From assembly GCF_041438865.1 (NCBI RefSeq), contig NZ_CP109450.1, forward strand, positions 5,396,501 to 5,460,500: a stretch of 64,000 nt of DNA, read 5' to 3'. The DNA comes from Streptomyces sp. NBC_01471 (GTDB taxonomy: Bacteria; Actinomycetota; Actinomycetes; Streptomycetales; Streptomycetaceae). The translations under genes and the position numbers were made by a program. Within the stretch, counting starts at the first letter, position 1. The number at the start of each line of letters is the position of its first letter. A model generated the notes under the pieces. The model was not told the origin of the DNA. It saw only the letters and a list, made by a program, of their open reading frames with translations, and did no database searches. Shown here one piece after another: positions 25,823 to 35,861 of the stretch.

Positions 25823-27262
25823 ATGACCACCTTCGTGGACCGCGTCGAGCTGCATGCCGCCGCGGGTAGCGGGGGCCACGGCTGCGCCTCCGTACACCGT
25901 GAGAAGTTCAAGCCCCTCGGCGGACCCGACGGCGGCAACGGCGGGCGCGGCGGCGACGTCATCCTCGTCGTCGAGCAGGCGGTGACCACCCTGCTCGACT
26001 ACCACCACAGCCCGCACCGCAAGGCCACCAACGGCCAGCCCGGCGCCGGTGACAACCGCTCCGGCAAGGACGGGCACGACCTCGTGCTGCCCGTGCCGGA
26101 CGGCACCGTCGTCCTGGACAGGGCGGGGAACGTCCTCGCCGACCTGGTCGGCCAGGGCACCACCTTCGTCGCGGGCCAGGGCGGCCGTGGCGGCCTCGGG
26201 AACCACGCGCTGGCCTCGGCCCGCCGCAAGGCGCCCGGGTTCGCGCTGCTCGGCGAGCCGGGGGAGTCCCGGGACATCGTCCTGGAGCTCAAGACCGTCG
26301 CCGACGTGGCGCTGGTCGGCTACCCGAGCGCCGGCAAGTCCTCGCTGATCTCGGTGCTGAGCGCCGCCAAGCCGAAGATCGCGGACTACCCCTTCACCAC
26401 GCTCGTCCCCAACCTCGGTGTGGTGACGGCCGGTTCGACCGTCTACACCATCGCGGACGTCCCCGGTCTCATCCCCGGCGCCAGTCAGGGCAAGGGCCTC
26501 GGCCTGGAGTTCCTGCGGCACGTCGAGCGCTGCTCGGTGCTCGTGCACGTGCTGGACACGGCGACCCTGGAGTCCGACCGTGACCCGCTCTCCGACCTCG
26601 ACATGATCGAGGAGGAGCTCAAGCTGTACGGCGGCCTGGAGAACCGGCCCCGCATCGTCGCCCTCAACAAGGTCGACATCCCCGACGGCCAGGACCTCGC
26701 CGACATGATCCGCCCGGATCTGGAGGCGCGCGGCTACCAGGTCTTCGAGGTGTCCGCCGTGGCCCATCTGGGCCTGAAGGAGCTGTCGTTCGCGCTGGCC
26801 GGCATCATCGCCGAGGCGCGGGCCGCGAAGCCCGCCGAGGAGGCCACCCGGGTCGTCATCCGCCCGAAGGCGGTCGACGACGCGGGCTTCACGGTCAGCT
26901 TCGAGGAGGAGGAAGGCGTCTACCGCGTACGGGGCGAGAAGCCCGAACGCTGGGTCCGCCAGACCGACTTCAGCAACGACGAGGCCGTCGGCTACCTCGC
27001 CGACCGGCTCAGCCGCCTCGGCGTCGAGGACCAGCTGATGAAGGCCGGTGCCCGTGCGGGTGACGGCGTGGCCATCGGCGCCGAGGACAACGCGGTCGTC
27101 TTCGACTGGGAGCCGACGATGATGGCGGGCGCCGAGATGCTCGGCCGCCGAGGCGAGGACCACCGTCTGGAGGCGCCCCGGCCCGCGGAGCAGAAGCGCC
27201 GGGACCGGCAGGCCGAGAAGGACGAATCGGACAAGGAGTACGACGAGTTCAAGCCGTTCTAG
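25823..27262 (+). CDS. obg: GTPase Obg (CgtA)
   Basis: 479 aa. The Gly-rich N-terminal Obg domain (GSGGHGCASVHREKF, GGNGGRGGDV, GQGGRGGLGN) is followed by the G domain with P-loop GYPSAGKSSL, DVPGLIPGA and NKVD, then the C-terminal OCT domain. It acts in late 50S assembly, and in Streptomyces its GTP-bound state affects onset of differentiation (literature). ATG has TGGAGG 7-8 nt upstream. It is separated from rpmA by a terminator and the inverted repeat, so it probably has its own transcript. Confidence 0.97.
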   Translation: MTTFVDRVELHAAAGSGGHGCASVHREKFKPLGGPDGGNGGRGGDVILVVEQAVTTLLDYHHSPHRKATNGQPGAGDNRSGKDGHDLVLPVPDGTVVLDRAGNVLADLVGQGTTFVAGQGGRGGLGNHALASARRKAPGFALLGEPGESRDIVLELKTVADVALVGYPSAGKSSLISVLSAAKPKIADYPFTTLVPNLGVVTAGSTVYTIADVPGLIPGASQGKGLGLEFLRHVERCSVLVHVLDTATLESDRDPLSDLDMIEEELKLYGGLENRPRIVALNKVDIPDGQDLADMIRPDLEARGYQVFEVSAVAHLGLKELSFALAGIIAEARAAKPAEEATRVVIRPKAVDDAGFTVSFEEEEGVYRVRGEKPERWVRQTDFSNDEAVGYLADRLSRLGVEDQLMKAGARAGDGVAIGAEDNAVVFDWEPTMMAGAEMLGRRGEDHRLEAPRPAEQKRRDRQAEKDESDKEYDEFKPF

Positions 27263-27522
27263 CAGAACCGCACAGGTTCCCACGGAACCGCCCAGCACGG
27301 CCCGGTGGCCCGGGAACGCCGACGCGTTCGCGGGCCTCCGGCTGTTCCCGGCCACCGCGCTGCTCCGTTTCCGCGATTTTTTCCCGAAAGTGCACAACCG
27401 ATGGTTGCCATTGTCTGTCTTGTAAGCGGGTGGATGACCAACCACTCATGAATGCGGGCCTGCGATGTCATGGCGGGGGTTGTGGACCGGCCCGGAGTAA
27501 CGGAAGCGGAGTAACGGGGCAG

Positions 27523-29547
27523 ATGAAGATCTCCTTCCTCATCCACACGGTCTACGGGATCGGCGGCACGATCAAGACCACACTGAACCTGGCGGAGGAG
27601 CTTGCCGACCGTCACGAGGTGGAGATCGTCTCGGTCTTCCGGCACCGGGAGATCCCGCTGTTCCGGATCGACTCCCGGATCAGCGTCGTACCGCTGGTCG
27701 ACACCGATCCCGGCTCCATGGCCAATGAACTGGAGCATCCACTCCAGCGGCAGCCCTCCCAGTGCCTGCCGCCCGCAGAGGCGCGCTTCAAGGAGTACAG
27801 CAAGCTCTCCGACCAGCGGGTGCGGGAGCACTACGCCACATCGGACGCGGACGTCGTCATCGGGACCCGGCCCGGTCTGGTGGCGTACGTCGCCCAGTTC
27901 GCCCCGGCCGGTGCGGTGCTCATCGGCCAGGAGCACATGACGCACAACCACCACAAGCAGGCCCTGCGCTCGCAGTTGTACGAGCACCTGGCCGCGCTCG
28001 ACGCCTTCGTGACCGTCTCCGAGGGCGACGCCGCGGTGTACCGGGAGAAGATGCCGCTGCCCGCGACCCAGGTGCTCTCGATCCCCAACAGCGTTCCCGA
28101 ACCGCCCGTCGCGCCGTCCGACGGCAGCGGCACCACCGTGGTCGCCGCCGGACGGCTGGCGCCCGAGAAGCAGTACCACGTCCTGGTCGACGCCTTCGCG
28201 GACGTGGTCGCCGAACGTCCCGACTGGAACCTGCGGATCTACGGCGGGGGCTCCGAACGGGCCAAGCTCCGGGAGCGGATCGACGCCAGGGGGCTGCACA
28301 ACCGGGTCCACCTGATGGGCCCCCACTCGCCCATCGAGCCCGAGTGGGCCAAGGGCGCCATCGCGGTGTCCACCTCCCGTCACGAGTCCTTCGGCATGAC
28401 GCTGGTCGAGGCCATGCGCTGCGGGCTGCCGGTCATCTCAACGGACTGCGACTACGGCCCCCGCGAGATCATCGAGGACGGTGAGGACGGGCTCCTGGTG
28501 CCTGTCGGCGACAGCGCCGCGGTCGCCGCCGCGCTCCTGAAGCTCATCGGCGACGAGGGGCTGCGGCGCCGGATGAGCGCGGCAGCGCTCGCCAACGCGC
28601 GCCGCTTCGACCCGCGTCAGGTCACCGAGCAGTACGAGAAGCTCTTCACCGCACTGCGCCCGCAGGCCGCGAGCCGCGCGGGGCGGCCCGCGTTCACACC
28701 GGAGGCGGACTGCGTGGCGCGGCCGGACGGCGAGCTGACCGTCACCCTCGTACCGGGCCGTTCCGATCCGGAGGGGTACGAGGGGCTGCGGCTGCTCTGC
28801 TCGCGCGCCGACGACCGGGCCGACCAGCGTTCGTACCCCTTCGACGCGGAGGGTGTCGCGGTCGTCCCGGCCGGCGAGAGGTTCACCGAGGGTGTCTGGG
28901 ACTTCTACGCCGAGGTGACCGGCTCCGGACGGCGGGTACGGATAGCGGCCCGCTCCGTCGACCAGCGCGGTCCGATGCGTGACGCGCAGGGTGATGGGGG
29001 AGTGCGCAACCAGATCGCCTACCGTCTCAAGGACAAGGGCTTCCTGACCATGCGCGCCTGGAACAGACCCGTGCACGCGGAGGCCGGGGACATCGTTGTC
29101 GAAGGCAGTCGACTCACCGTGTCCGGAACCGTGATGGGGGCGGACGCGCTCTCCGGGGACCCGGTCCTGCTGCTGCGCCGCCGCGGCGGCTCCGGTGAGG
29201 AGCTGTCCTTCCCCGGCAGCCGTGAGGGTGCGGACGGTTTCCGGGCCACGTTCCCGGCCGCCGGCCCGGCCGCCCGCCAGCTCACCAGGAACGACTACTG
29301 GGATGTGTGGCTGCGGTACGCACCGCAGGCGCGACCTGTGAAGGTCGGTCGCATTCTCGACGATGTCGTGGACAAGAAGGGCGTCTACTCCTGTCCGCCG
29401 GCCCTGGTGCGCAAGAGGCGCCCGTGGGGTGCGCTGCGCAAGGCCGTACGGAAGGTCCGCGGCAGGCCCCAGCAGTGGGTCAGGGTGCGCCCCTACTACA
29501 CCGTGAGCAACGACCTGGCCCTCACGGTGGCGGACGTCCAGCCATGA
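27523..29547 (+). CDS. GT4-family glycosyltransferase with C-terminal extension
   Basis: 674 aa, starting MKISFLIHTVYGIGGTIKT. Residues 1-~385 form a GT-B glycosyltransferase: the IGGTIKT loop, GRLAPEKQYHVLVDAF, and the donor-binding ESFGMTLVEAMRCGLPV. About 290 further residues form beta-rich domains of the type found on teichoic-acid glycosyltransferases, with no second catalytic motif. It probably glycosylates a wall polymer and opens the wall-polymer island. A frame upstream could extend to 27430 but has no good start signal. The acceptor is unknown. Confidence 0.88.
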   Translation: MKISFLIHTVYGIGGTIKTTLNLAEELADRHEVEIVSVFRHREIPLFRIDSRISVVPLVDTDPGSMANELEHPLQRQPSQCLPPAEARFKEYSKLSDQRVREHYATSDADVVIGTRPGLVAYVAQFAPAGAVLIGQEHMTHNHHKQALRSQLYEHLAALDAFVTVSEGDAAVYREKMPLPATQVLSIPNSVPEPPVAPSDGSGTTVVAAGRLAPEKQYHVLVDAFADVVAERPDWNLRIYGGGSERAKLRERIDARGLHNRVHLMGPHSPIEPEWAKGAIAVSTSRHESFGMTLVEAMRCGLPVISTDCDYGPREIIEDGEDGLLVPVGDSAAVAAALLKLIGDEGLRRRMSAAALANARRFDPRQVTEQYEKLFTALRPQAASRAGRPAFTPEADCVARPDGELTVTLVPGRSDPEGYEGLRLLCSRADDRADQRSYPFDAEGVAVVPAGERFTEGVWDFYAEVTGSGRRVRIAARSVDQRGPMRDAQGDGGVRNQIAYRLKDKGFLTMRAWNRPVHAEAGDIVVEGSRLTVSGTVMGADALSGDPVLLLRRRGGSGEELSFPGSREGADGFRATFPAAGPAARQLTRNDYWDVWLRYAPQARPVKVGRILDDVVDKKGVYSCPPALVRKRRPWGALRKAVRKVRGRPQQWVRVRPYYTVSNDLALTVADVQP

Positions 29548-29731
29548 GTTAACCTCGCACCCTGTGGCGTCGGTCACTCACAGTGGCTGGGGGGATCCAA
29601 GTCACTTTCCTGCCCTTAGGGTGAACACGCGGTATCGCAGGGGTTGTGGAGGCTTGGCGTCCACCTTGCGAGACGGTCACGGAGAGTGCGACCATCACAC
29701 CGTTCCCTCGTCATCGCAAGGTAGGTCGTCT

Positions 29732-31237
29732 GTGTCTGTGCAGCACAAAGCAACCAAGCCCCGGACTACAGCAGTCGTTCTCGCCGGTGGTACCGGCCAG
29801 CGCGTGGGTCTGTCGATCCCCAAGCAACTGCTGAAGATCGCCGGGAAGGCTGTCATCGAGCACACCCTGACGATCTTCCAGCAGGCCGATTCGATCGACG
29901 ACATCATCGTGCTGATGGCCCCGGGATACGTACCGGACATCGAGAAGATCGTCGCCAAGTCCGGTCTCACCAAGGTCACCCGGATCATCGAGGGCGGTTC
30001 CACCCGCAACGAGACCACCGAGCGCGCCATCGCGGCCCTCGGTGAGGGGCTGGCCGAGGGAGAGGACCGCAACGTCCTCTTCCACGACGCCGTGCGCCCG
30101 CTGCTCTCGCAGCGCGTGATCAAGGACTGCGTGGACGCGCTGGAGCGCTACCAGGCCGTCGACGTCGCCATCCCGTCCGCGGACACCATCATCGTGACCC
30201 GCACCCACGGCGGCGACGGCGAGTTCATCACCGAGGTCCCGGACCGCTCCCGGCTGCGCCGCGGGCAGACCCCGCAGGCCTTCAAGCTCTCCACGATCCG
30301 CAGGGCGTACGACGTCGCCGCGGGCGACCCGAACTTCCAGGCCACCGACGACTGCTCGGTCGTGCTCAAGTACCTGCCGGACGTGCCGATCTACGTCGTC
30401 GCGGGCGACGAGTACAACATGAAGGTCACGCAGCCCGTCGATGTCTTCATCACCGACAAGCTGTTCCAGCTGGCCTCCACCGCGGCCCCGCGCCAGGCCG
30501 ACGAGGCCGCCTACCGCGAGCTGCTGACCGGCAAGACCCTGGTGGTCTTCGGCGGTTCGTACGGCATCGGCGCCGACATCGCCGCCATCGCCGAGTCCTA
30601 CGGCGCGAAGGTGTACGCGCTGGGCCGCTCCACCACCGGTACCCACGTCGAGAACCCGGAGCACGTCGACGACGCGCTCTCCAAGGCGTACTCGGAGACC
30701 GGCCGGATCGACTACGTCATCAACACCGCGGGCGTGCTGCGCATCGGCAAGCTCGCCGAGACGGACAACACGACCATCCAGGAAGCGCTGAACGTCAACT
30801 ACCTGGCGCCGGTGCAGATCGCGCGCGCCTCGTACAAGTACCTGGCGGAGACCAAGGGCCAGCTGCTGCTCTACACCTCCAGCAGCTACACGCGGGGTCG
30901 CGCCGAATACAGCCTCTACTCCTCCACCAAGGCCGCCATGGTGAATCTCACCCAGGCCCTCTCGGACGAGTGGGCCGGTGACGGCGTCCGGGTCAACTGC
31001 GTCAACCCGGAGCGCACGGCGACCCCGATGCGCACCAAGGCGTTCGGCCAGGAGCCCGAGGGCAGCCTGCTCTCCTCGGAGGCCGTGGCCCGGACCTCGC
31101 TGGACGTGCTGCTCTCCGAGCTGACCGGCCACGTCATCGACGTACGGCAGCAGGACCCGACCCGCGACGCCAGCGCGGACGCGTCAGGGTTCGAGCAGGC
31201 GCTGGCCTCCGTGCTGGACCGTCAGGAAGATGTGTAA
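29732..31237 (+). CDS. Bifunctional CDP-ribitol synthase: cytidylyltransferase fused to SDR reductase
   Basis: 501 aa. The N-terminal ~240 residues are an IspD/TarI-type cytidylyltransferase (VVLAGGTGQRVGLSIPKQLL, DAVRPLLS). The C-terminal ~250 are a short-chain dehydrogenase with GGSYGIG and the catalytic YSSTK. This architecture matches Haemophilus Acs1/Bcs1, which reduces ribulose 5-phosphate and activates it as CDP-ribitol (established for that family). It would feed CDP-ribitol to the TagF-like polymerase next door. Start GTG 29732 has AAGGTAGG ~9 nt upstream. Substrate could instead be another polyol phosphate. Confidence 0.88.
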   Translation: MSVQHKATKPRTTAVVLAGGTGQRVGLSIPKQLLKIAGKAVIEHTLTIFQQADSIDDIIVLMAPGYVPDIEKIVAKSGLTKVTRIIEGGSTRNETTERAIAALGEGLAEGEDRNVLFHDAVRPLLSQRVIKDCVDALERYQAVDVAIPSADTIIVTRTHGGDGEFITEVPDRSRLRRGQTPQAFKLSTIRRAYDVAAGDPNFQATDDCSVVLKYLPDVPIYVVAGDEYNMKVTQPVDVFITDKLFQLASTAAPRQADEAAYRELLTGKTLVVFGGSYGIGADIAAIAESYGAKVYALGRSTTGTHVENPEHVDDALSKAYSETGRIDYVINTAGVLRIGKLAETDNTTIQEALNVNYLAPVQIARASYKYLAETKGQLLLYTSSSYTRGRAEYSLYSSTKAAMVNLTQALSDEWAGDGVRVNCVNPERTATPMRTKAFGQEPEGSLLSSEAVARTSLDVLLSELTGHVIDVRQQDPTRDASADASGFEQALASVLDRQEDV

Positions 31238-31266
31238 TACTTCGCTGGCATAAGTGGACGTTTCAT

Positions 31267-31310
31267 TTCGGGCCTCTGTGATCGCGTCGCGCGAATCGCA
31301 GAGGCCCGAA
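31267..31310 (+). terminator. Terminator after the CDP-ribitol synthase gene
   Basis: A 12-bp perfect stem (31267-31278 with 31299-31310) with a partly paired interior. The 118 nt after it are markedly less GC-rich than the genes and may hold the promoter of the next gene. Confidence 0.75.
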
Positions 31311-31428
31311 TGCGTGAAGTCCCGCCTTCACAATTTCCCCAAACAAAGCCTCCGGAGAAATTCCGGATCATATCCCATCGAATCAATACTCCCAGAATAA
31401 AACCGGCACCCCCTGGAGCAGGTTCTTC

Positions 31429-33531
31429 GTGATTTCGACCGCCATTCGACTGGCGCGCGTAGGCAGCCGGTCCGAGCTGATCGCCGCAGCCTTCATGGGG
31501 CTCAGCTACCCGTGCGTGATGATCGCAGCGCTGATCCCCAATATCTGGTTCTTCGCCGCGGCCACCTTCGTGACCTACGTGTCCGACTGGTTCCTGCACC
31601 AGCGCCGCAGCTACCTGATCAATCGCCTGGCCAAGGTCCGCGCCGGCCTGTCGATCCGCTTCCTCCTGCGCGAACTGCTGCTTATTCTGCTGCTCGCCCG
31701 CCTTCAGCTCGCCGAGCAGACTGTCTACTACGCCGCCGTCGCCTGTTTCCTGCTCTTCTACGGTCTTCAGGCCGCGCACGGCACACTGACCACCCTGATC
31801 CGGCTGCGCCGCGTGATGCCGGTGGTCACCCGCAACGTCGACCTCGGCGCCATCCCGATCCCCGGGCCCCCGCCGCGCCGGCTGCTGAACCGCGCCGCCG
31901 AGAAGATGCTCCACCTGGACGTCTTCGCGATGGTCGGCCTGCTGATCGCGGCGAAGACCGGTACCGACGACTTCGGCTACTTCGGCATCCTCATCACGCT
32001 GGGCCTGGCCGTCCTCTACATCGCAGCCCTCGTCCCGTACATCCTCAAGGGCCGCCGGGTCCCCTCGGCCGCCACGGTGCTGGCGGGGCTCGACGGCTGG
32101 CTGCGCGAGTACCGGCCGACCGTCGCCCTCTACTTCTCGGGCTCCAGGGACTCCGCCTATCAGGTGAACATGTGGCTGGAGACGATGGCCCAGACCGAGG
32201 GGCGCCCGCTGATCATCCTGCGTGAGCGCGCCATCGTGTCGCAGCTCGCCCCGACCGCGGTGCCGGTGGTGTGCGTGCCCGGCGGGGTGCACCTGATGAA
32301 CATGGACCTGTCCACCGTGCGCGTCGCGCTGTACGCGGCGAACGTCGGCAAGAACATCCACATGCTCCGTGTCCCGACCATCAAGCACGTCTTCATCGGG
32401 CACGGCGACAGCGACAAGCTGGCCAGCGTCAACCCGTACAGCAAGGCGTACGACGAGGTGTGGACCGCGGGCCGGGCCGGCCGCGACCGTTACGCGCTGG
32501 CCGACGTCGGCGTGCGCGACGAGGACATCGTCGAGGTGGGCCGCCCCCAGCTGGCCCCCATCCAGAGCTGGACCGGCACCCCGAAGCAGCCGATCCCGAC
32601 CGTGCTGTACGCCCCCACCTGGGAGGGCTGGGACGACAACCCGGGCAACACCTCGCTGCTGCTGGCCGGGGAGAACATCGTCAAGCGGCTGCTCCGTGCC
32701 GAGCGGCCCGTCCGGGTGCTCTACAAGCCGCACCCCTTCACCGGGACCCGCAGCGCGCAGGCCAAGGCGGCGCACCTGCGGATCACGGCCATGGTCGAGA
32801 AGGCGGCGGCCGCCCGTGCCGCCGAGCCCCGCTGGACCGAGCAGGCCACGGCCGGTGCAGCCGACAGGGCGGCCGCGCAGGCCGAGCTGACGCGCATCGA
32901 GACCAGGCTTGCCGAGCTGGCCGAAGGCGGCCGGACGGGCGCCGACGAGTCCGAGGAGTCGCGGGCCGCGCTGGCCGACCCGGCGGGCCAGAACGAGACC
33001 GTCACCCTGCGCGCCGAGTGGAACCGCGCCTACTGGCGGACCTTCGGCTACTGGGAGCACCGCGTCATCACCGGTGGCGAGCCGCATCTGTACGACTGCT
33101 TCAACGAGTCGGACGGAATGGTCTCGGACATCTCCAGCGTCGTCTCGGACTTCATCGCGAGCGGCAAGCCGTACGCCGTCACCGACTCGGCCGAACTGGG
33201 TGTCGAGGAGTTCAAGCGGCAGAACACCGCCGTACGTGCTGCCGTCATCCTCTCCAACACCGCCAAGGAGATCGACCAGCTGCTCGCGGCGATCACCGGG
33301 TCGTCGGACGACCCGCTGGCCGACGACCGCCGGGAGCTGAAGCAGTATCTGCTCGGTCCCGACGAGCCCACCTCGATGGAGCAGTTCAACGCTGCGGTAC
33401 GGGTGCTCACGGCCAAGGCCGAGGCGCGCAACGTGGCCGTCGCCCAGCGCACGGCCGGCGCCGAACCGGAGGGCGCACCTGGCCTGAATGATTCGGATGC
33501 CACCGGGGTCGACTCGGCCGTCGGCGGCTGA
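31429..33531 (+). CDS. Membrane-anchored CDP-glycerol/CDP-ribitol polyol-phosphotransferase (TagF/TarL-like)
   Basis: 700 aa. Residues 1-~210 hold several hydrophobic helices (for example FAAATFVTYVSDWF, LLLILLLARL, VAMVGLLIAA-like segments). The rest is a Glyphos_transf domain: the FIGHGDSDKLAS segment with its catalytic His, LYAPTWEGWDDN, YKPHPFTGTR, and DCFNESDGMVSDISSVVSDFI. Such enzymes add glycerol- or ribitol-phosphate units to wall teichoic acid. The neighbouring CDP-ribitol synthase favours ribitol. Classical TagF is a peripheral protein, so the N-terminal membrane domain is notable. GTG has GGAGCAGG upstream. An Ala/Glu-rich insertion lies around 455-515. Confidence 0.87.
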   Translation: MISTAIRLARVGSRSELIAAAFMGLSYPCVMIAALIPNIWFFAAATFVTYVSDWFLHQRRSYLINRLAKVRAGLSIRFLLRELLLILLLARLQLAEQTVYYAAVACFLLFYGLQAAHGTLTTLIRLRRVMPVVTRNVDLGAIPIPGPPPRRLLNRAAEKMLHLDVFAMVGLLIAAKTGTDDFGYFGILITLGLAVLYIAALVPYILKGRRVPSAATVLAGLDGWLREYRPTVALYFSGSRDSAYQVNMWLETMAQTEGRPLIILRERAIVSQLAPTAVPVVCVPGGVHLMNMDLSTVRVALYAANVGKNIHMLRVPTIKHVFIGHGDSDKLASVNPYSKAYDEVWTAGRAGRDRYALADVGVRDEDIVEVGRPQLAPIQSWTGTPKQPIPTVLYAPTWEGWDDNPGNTSLLLAGENIVKRLLRAERPVRVLYKPHPFTGTRSAQAKAAHLRITAMVEKAAAARAAEPRWTEQATAGAADRAAAQAELTRIETRLAELAEGGRTGADESEESRAALADPAGQNETVTLRAEWNRAYWRTFGYWEHRVITGGEPHLYDCFNESDGMVSDISSVVSDFIASGKPYAVTDSAELGVEEFKRQNTAVRAAVILSNTAKEIDQLLAAITGSSDDPLADDRRELKQYLLGPDEPTSMEQFNAAVRVLTAKAEARNVAVAQRTAGAEPEGAPGLNDSDATGVDSAVGG

Positions 33532-33553
33532 CAGGACCTCAGCCCGATCCCTT

Positions 33554-33592
33554 CGTACGGCCGTTCGCGCAGCTCGCGCGGACGGCCGTACG
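33554..33592 (+). terminator. Terminator between the polymerase and rmlA
   Basis: An 11-bp perfect stem (33554-33564 with 33582-33592) containing an inner CGCGC/GCGCG stem. The rmlA transcript would begin after it; TAAAAT at 33628-33633 is a possible -10. Confidence 0.8.
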
Positions 33593-33682
33593 GCGTTGTA
33601 CTTACGGTTTCGCAACGCAAGAATGGATAAAATCCCACAGGACGGATCAAGCCAGACCGACTGCTCGCAAGGGACACACAAC

Positions 33683-34750
33683 GTGAAGGCTCTCGTCCTT
33701 TCCGGCGGTGCGGGCACACGCCTGCGCCCCATCACACACACTTCGGCCAAACAACTCGTGCCGGTTGCCAACAAGCCCGTGCTGTTCTATGGGCTCGAAG
33801 CCATCGCGGACGCGGGCATCACCGATGTCGGCATCGTCGTGGGTGATACCGCCGAGGAGATCCGTGAGGCCGTCGGGGACGGATCCCGCTTCGGCGTCGA
33901 GGTCACCTACATCCCGCAGGAGGCACCGCGCGGCCTGGCCCACGCCGTGCTCATCTCCCGGGACTTCCTGGGCGACGAGGACTTCGTCATGTATCTCGGT
34001 GACAACTTCATCGTCGGAGGCATCACGGGCCTGGTCGAGGGTTTCCGCGAGACCCGCCCTGACGCGCAGATCCTGCTGACCAAGGTCCCGGACCCGACGG
34101 CGTTCGGCGTGGCCGAGCTCGACGGGGAAGGCCGGGTCGTCGCTCTGGAGGAGAAGCCGGAGGTCCCCAAGAGCGATCTGGCGCTCGTCGGCGTCTACCT
34201 CTTCACCCCGGCCGTGCACGAGGCCGTCCGCTCCATCGGGCCGTCCCGGCGCGGTGAGCTGGAGATCACCCACGCCATCCAGTGGCTGATCGACCAGCGG
34301 CGTGACGTGCACTCCACGACGATCTCCGGCTACTGGAAGGACACCGGCAACGTCACCGACATGCTGGAGGTCAACCGCGCGGTCCTGGAGACCGTCGAGC
34401 CCTGCGAGGACGGCACGGCCGACGAGGCCAGCGAGATCATCGGGCGCGTCAGGATCGAGAAGGGCGCCCAGGTCACCCGCAGCCGTATCGTGGGGCCCGC
34501 GATCATCGGCGCGGGGACGGTGATTCGCGACGCGTACGTCGGCCCGTACACCTCGGTCTCCGAGGGGTGCCGGATCGAGGACAGCGAGATCGAGTACTCC
34601 ATCGTCCTGCGCGACTCCTCGATCACCGGGGTCCGAAGGATCGCGGCCTCGCTGATCGGCCGCGGCGTCCAGGTGACGCCCTCGCCCCGCAGCCCCGCAG
34701 CCCACCGACTTGTCCTCGGCGACCACAGCAAGGTGCAGATCTCCTCATGA
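33683..34750 (+). CDS. rmlA: Glucose-1-phosphate thymidylyltransferase
   Basis: 355 aa, starting at GTG 33683 (AAGGGA 9 nt upstream). The nucleotidyltransferase signature LSGGAGTRLRPITHTSAKQL and the sugar-binding YLGDNF are present. Residues beyond ~240 form a left-handed beta-helix-like extension, so it is the long StrD-like form rather than the ~290-aa RmlA. It makes dTDP-glucose, the first step of dTDP-rhamnose synthesis. Its stop overlaps the rmlB start (ATGA), so translation is coupled. Confidence 0.93.
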   Translation: MKALVLSGGAGTRLRPITHTSAKQLVPVANKPVLFYGLEAIADAGITDVGIVVGDTAEEIREAVGDGSRFGVEVTYIPQEAPRGLAHAVLISRDFLGDEDFVMYLGDNFIVGGITGLVEGFRETRPDAQILLTKVPDPTAFGVAELDGEGRVVALEEKPEVPKSDLALVGVYLFTPAVHEAVRSIGPSRRGELEITHAIQWLIDQRRDVHSTTISGYWKDTGNVTDMLEVNRAVLETVEPCEDGTADEASEIIGRVRIEKGAQVTRSRIVGPAIIGAGTVIRDAYVGPYTSVSEGCRIEDSEIEYSIVLRDSSITGVRRIAASLIGRGVQVTPSPRSPAAHRLVLGDHSKVQISS

Positions 34751-35736
34751 CGAACAGGATTCTGGTGACCGGCGGCGCCGGCTTCATCGGCTCGCACTAC
34801 GTCCGCACGGTCCTCGGTCCCGGGGGCCCCGGCGGCATCGCGGTCACCGTGCTCGACAAGCTCACTTACGCGGGCAACCCGGCCAACCTCGACGAGGTCC
34901 GGGACCATCCAGGATTTTCCTTCGTGCAGGGCGACATCTGCGATCCCGTGCTGGTCGGCGAGCTGATGGCGGAGCACGACCAGGTGGTGCACTTCGCCGC
35001 CGAGTCCCATGTCGACCGGTCCATCGACGGCGGCGCCGAATTCATCCGGACCAATGTCCTCGGCACCCACACCCTGGTCGACGCGGCGCACCGGGCCGGC
35101 ATCGACACGTTCGTGCACATCTCGACCGACGAGGTGTACGGGTCGATCGACGAGGGCTCCTGGCCCGAGACCCACCCGCTCGAACCCAACTCGCCGTACT
35201 CGGCGGCCAAGGCGTCCAGCGATCTCGTCGCGCTCTCCTACCACCGCACCCACGGTCTGGACGTGCGGGTGACCCGCTGCTCCAACAACTACGGGCACCA
35301 CCACTTCCCGGAGAAGGTCATCCCGCTCTTCGTCACCAACCTGCTGGACGGCAGGTCCGTCCCGCTGTACGGCGACGGAGGCAACGTCCGCGACTGGCTG
35401 CACATCGACGACCACGTGCAGGGCATCGAGCTGGTCCGTACGAAGGGCCGTGCGGGCGAGGTGTACAACATCGGCGGCGGCACCGAGCTCTCCAACAAGG
35501 AGCTCACCGGACTGCTGCTCAAGGCCTGCGGGGCGGACTGGGACACCAGCGTCGAGTACGTCACCGACCGCAAGGGGCACGACCGGCGGTACTCGGTGGA
35601 CTGCGCCAAGATCCGTACGGAGCTCGGGTACGAGCCCCGCAAGGACTTCGCGGACGGGCTCGCGGAGACCGTGCAGTGGTACCGCGACAACCGTGCCTGG
35701 TGGGAGCCGCTGAAGGAGCGCACGGCGCTCGCCTGA
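34747..35736 (+). CDS. rfbB: dTDP-glucose 4,6-dehydratase
   Basis: 329 aa extended SDR. The NAD-binding GGAGFIGSHYV is at the start, then HFAAESHVDRSI, the catalytic STDEVYGSI and YSAAKASSD, and NNYGHHHFPEKVIP. It converts dTDP-glucose to dTDP-4-keto-6-deoxyglucose. ATG 34747 overlaps the rmlA stop by 4 nt. Confidence 0.95.
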   Translation: MTNRILVTGGAGFIGSHYVRTVLGPGGPGGIAVTVLDKLTYAGNPANLDEVRDHPGFSFVQGDICDPVLVGELMAEHDQVVHFAAESHVDRSIDGGAEFIRTNVLGTHTLVDAAHRAGIDTFVHISTDEVYGSIDEGSWPETHPLEPNSPYSAAKASSDLVALSYHRTHGLDVRVTRCSNNYGHHHFPEKVIPLFVTNLLDGRSVPLYGDGGNVRDWLHIDDHVQGIELVRTKGRAGEVYNIGGGTELSNKELTGLLLKACGADWDTSVEYVTDRKGHDRRYSVDCAKIRTELGYEPRKDFADGLAETVQWYRDNRAWWEPLKERTALA

Positions 35737-35861
35737 ACGCGGGGCCGGGGCCGCGTCCGGCCGGCCGGAGCACCGGCGGCGGAGTCCGCGTTCGGCCGGC
35801 ACCTCGGGTAGCGTCGGCCAGGGCCCGGACGGGTGCGACGGACATAGAGAACAGGTGAGAC

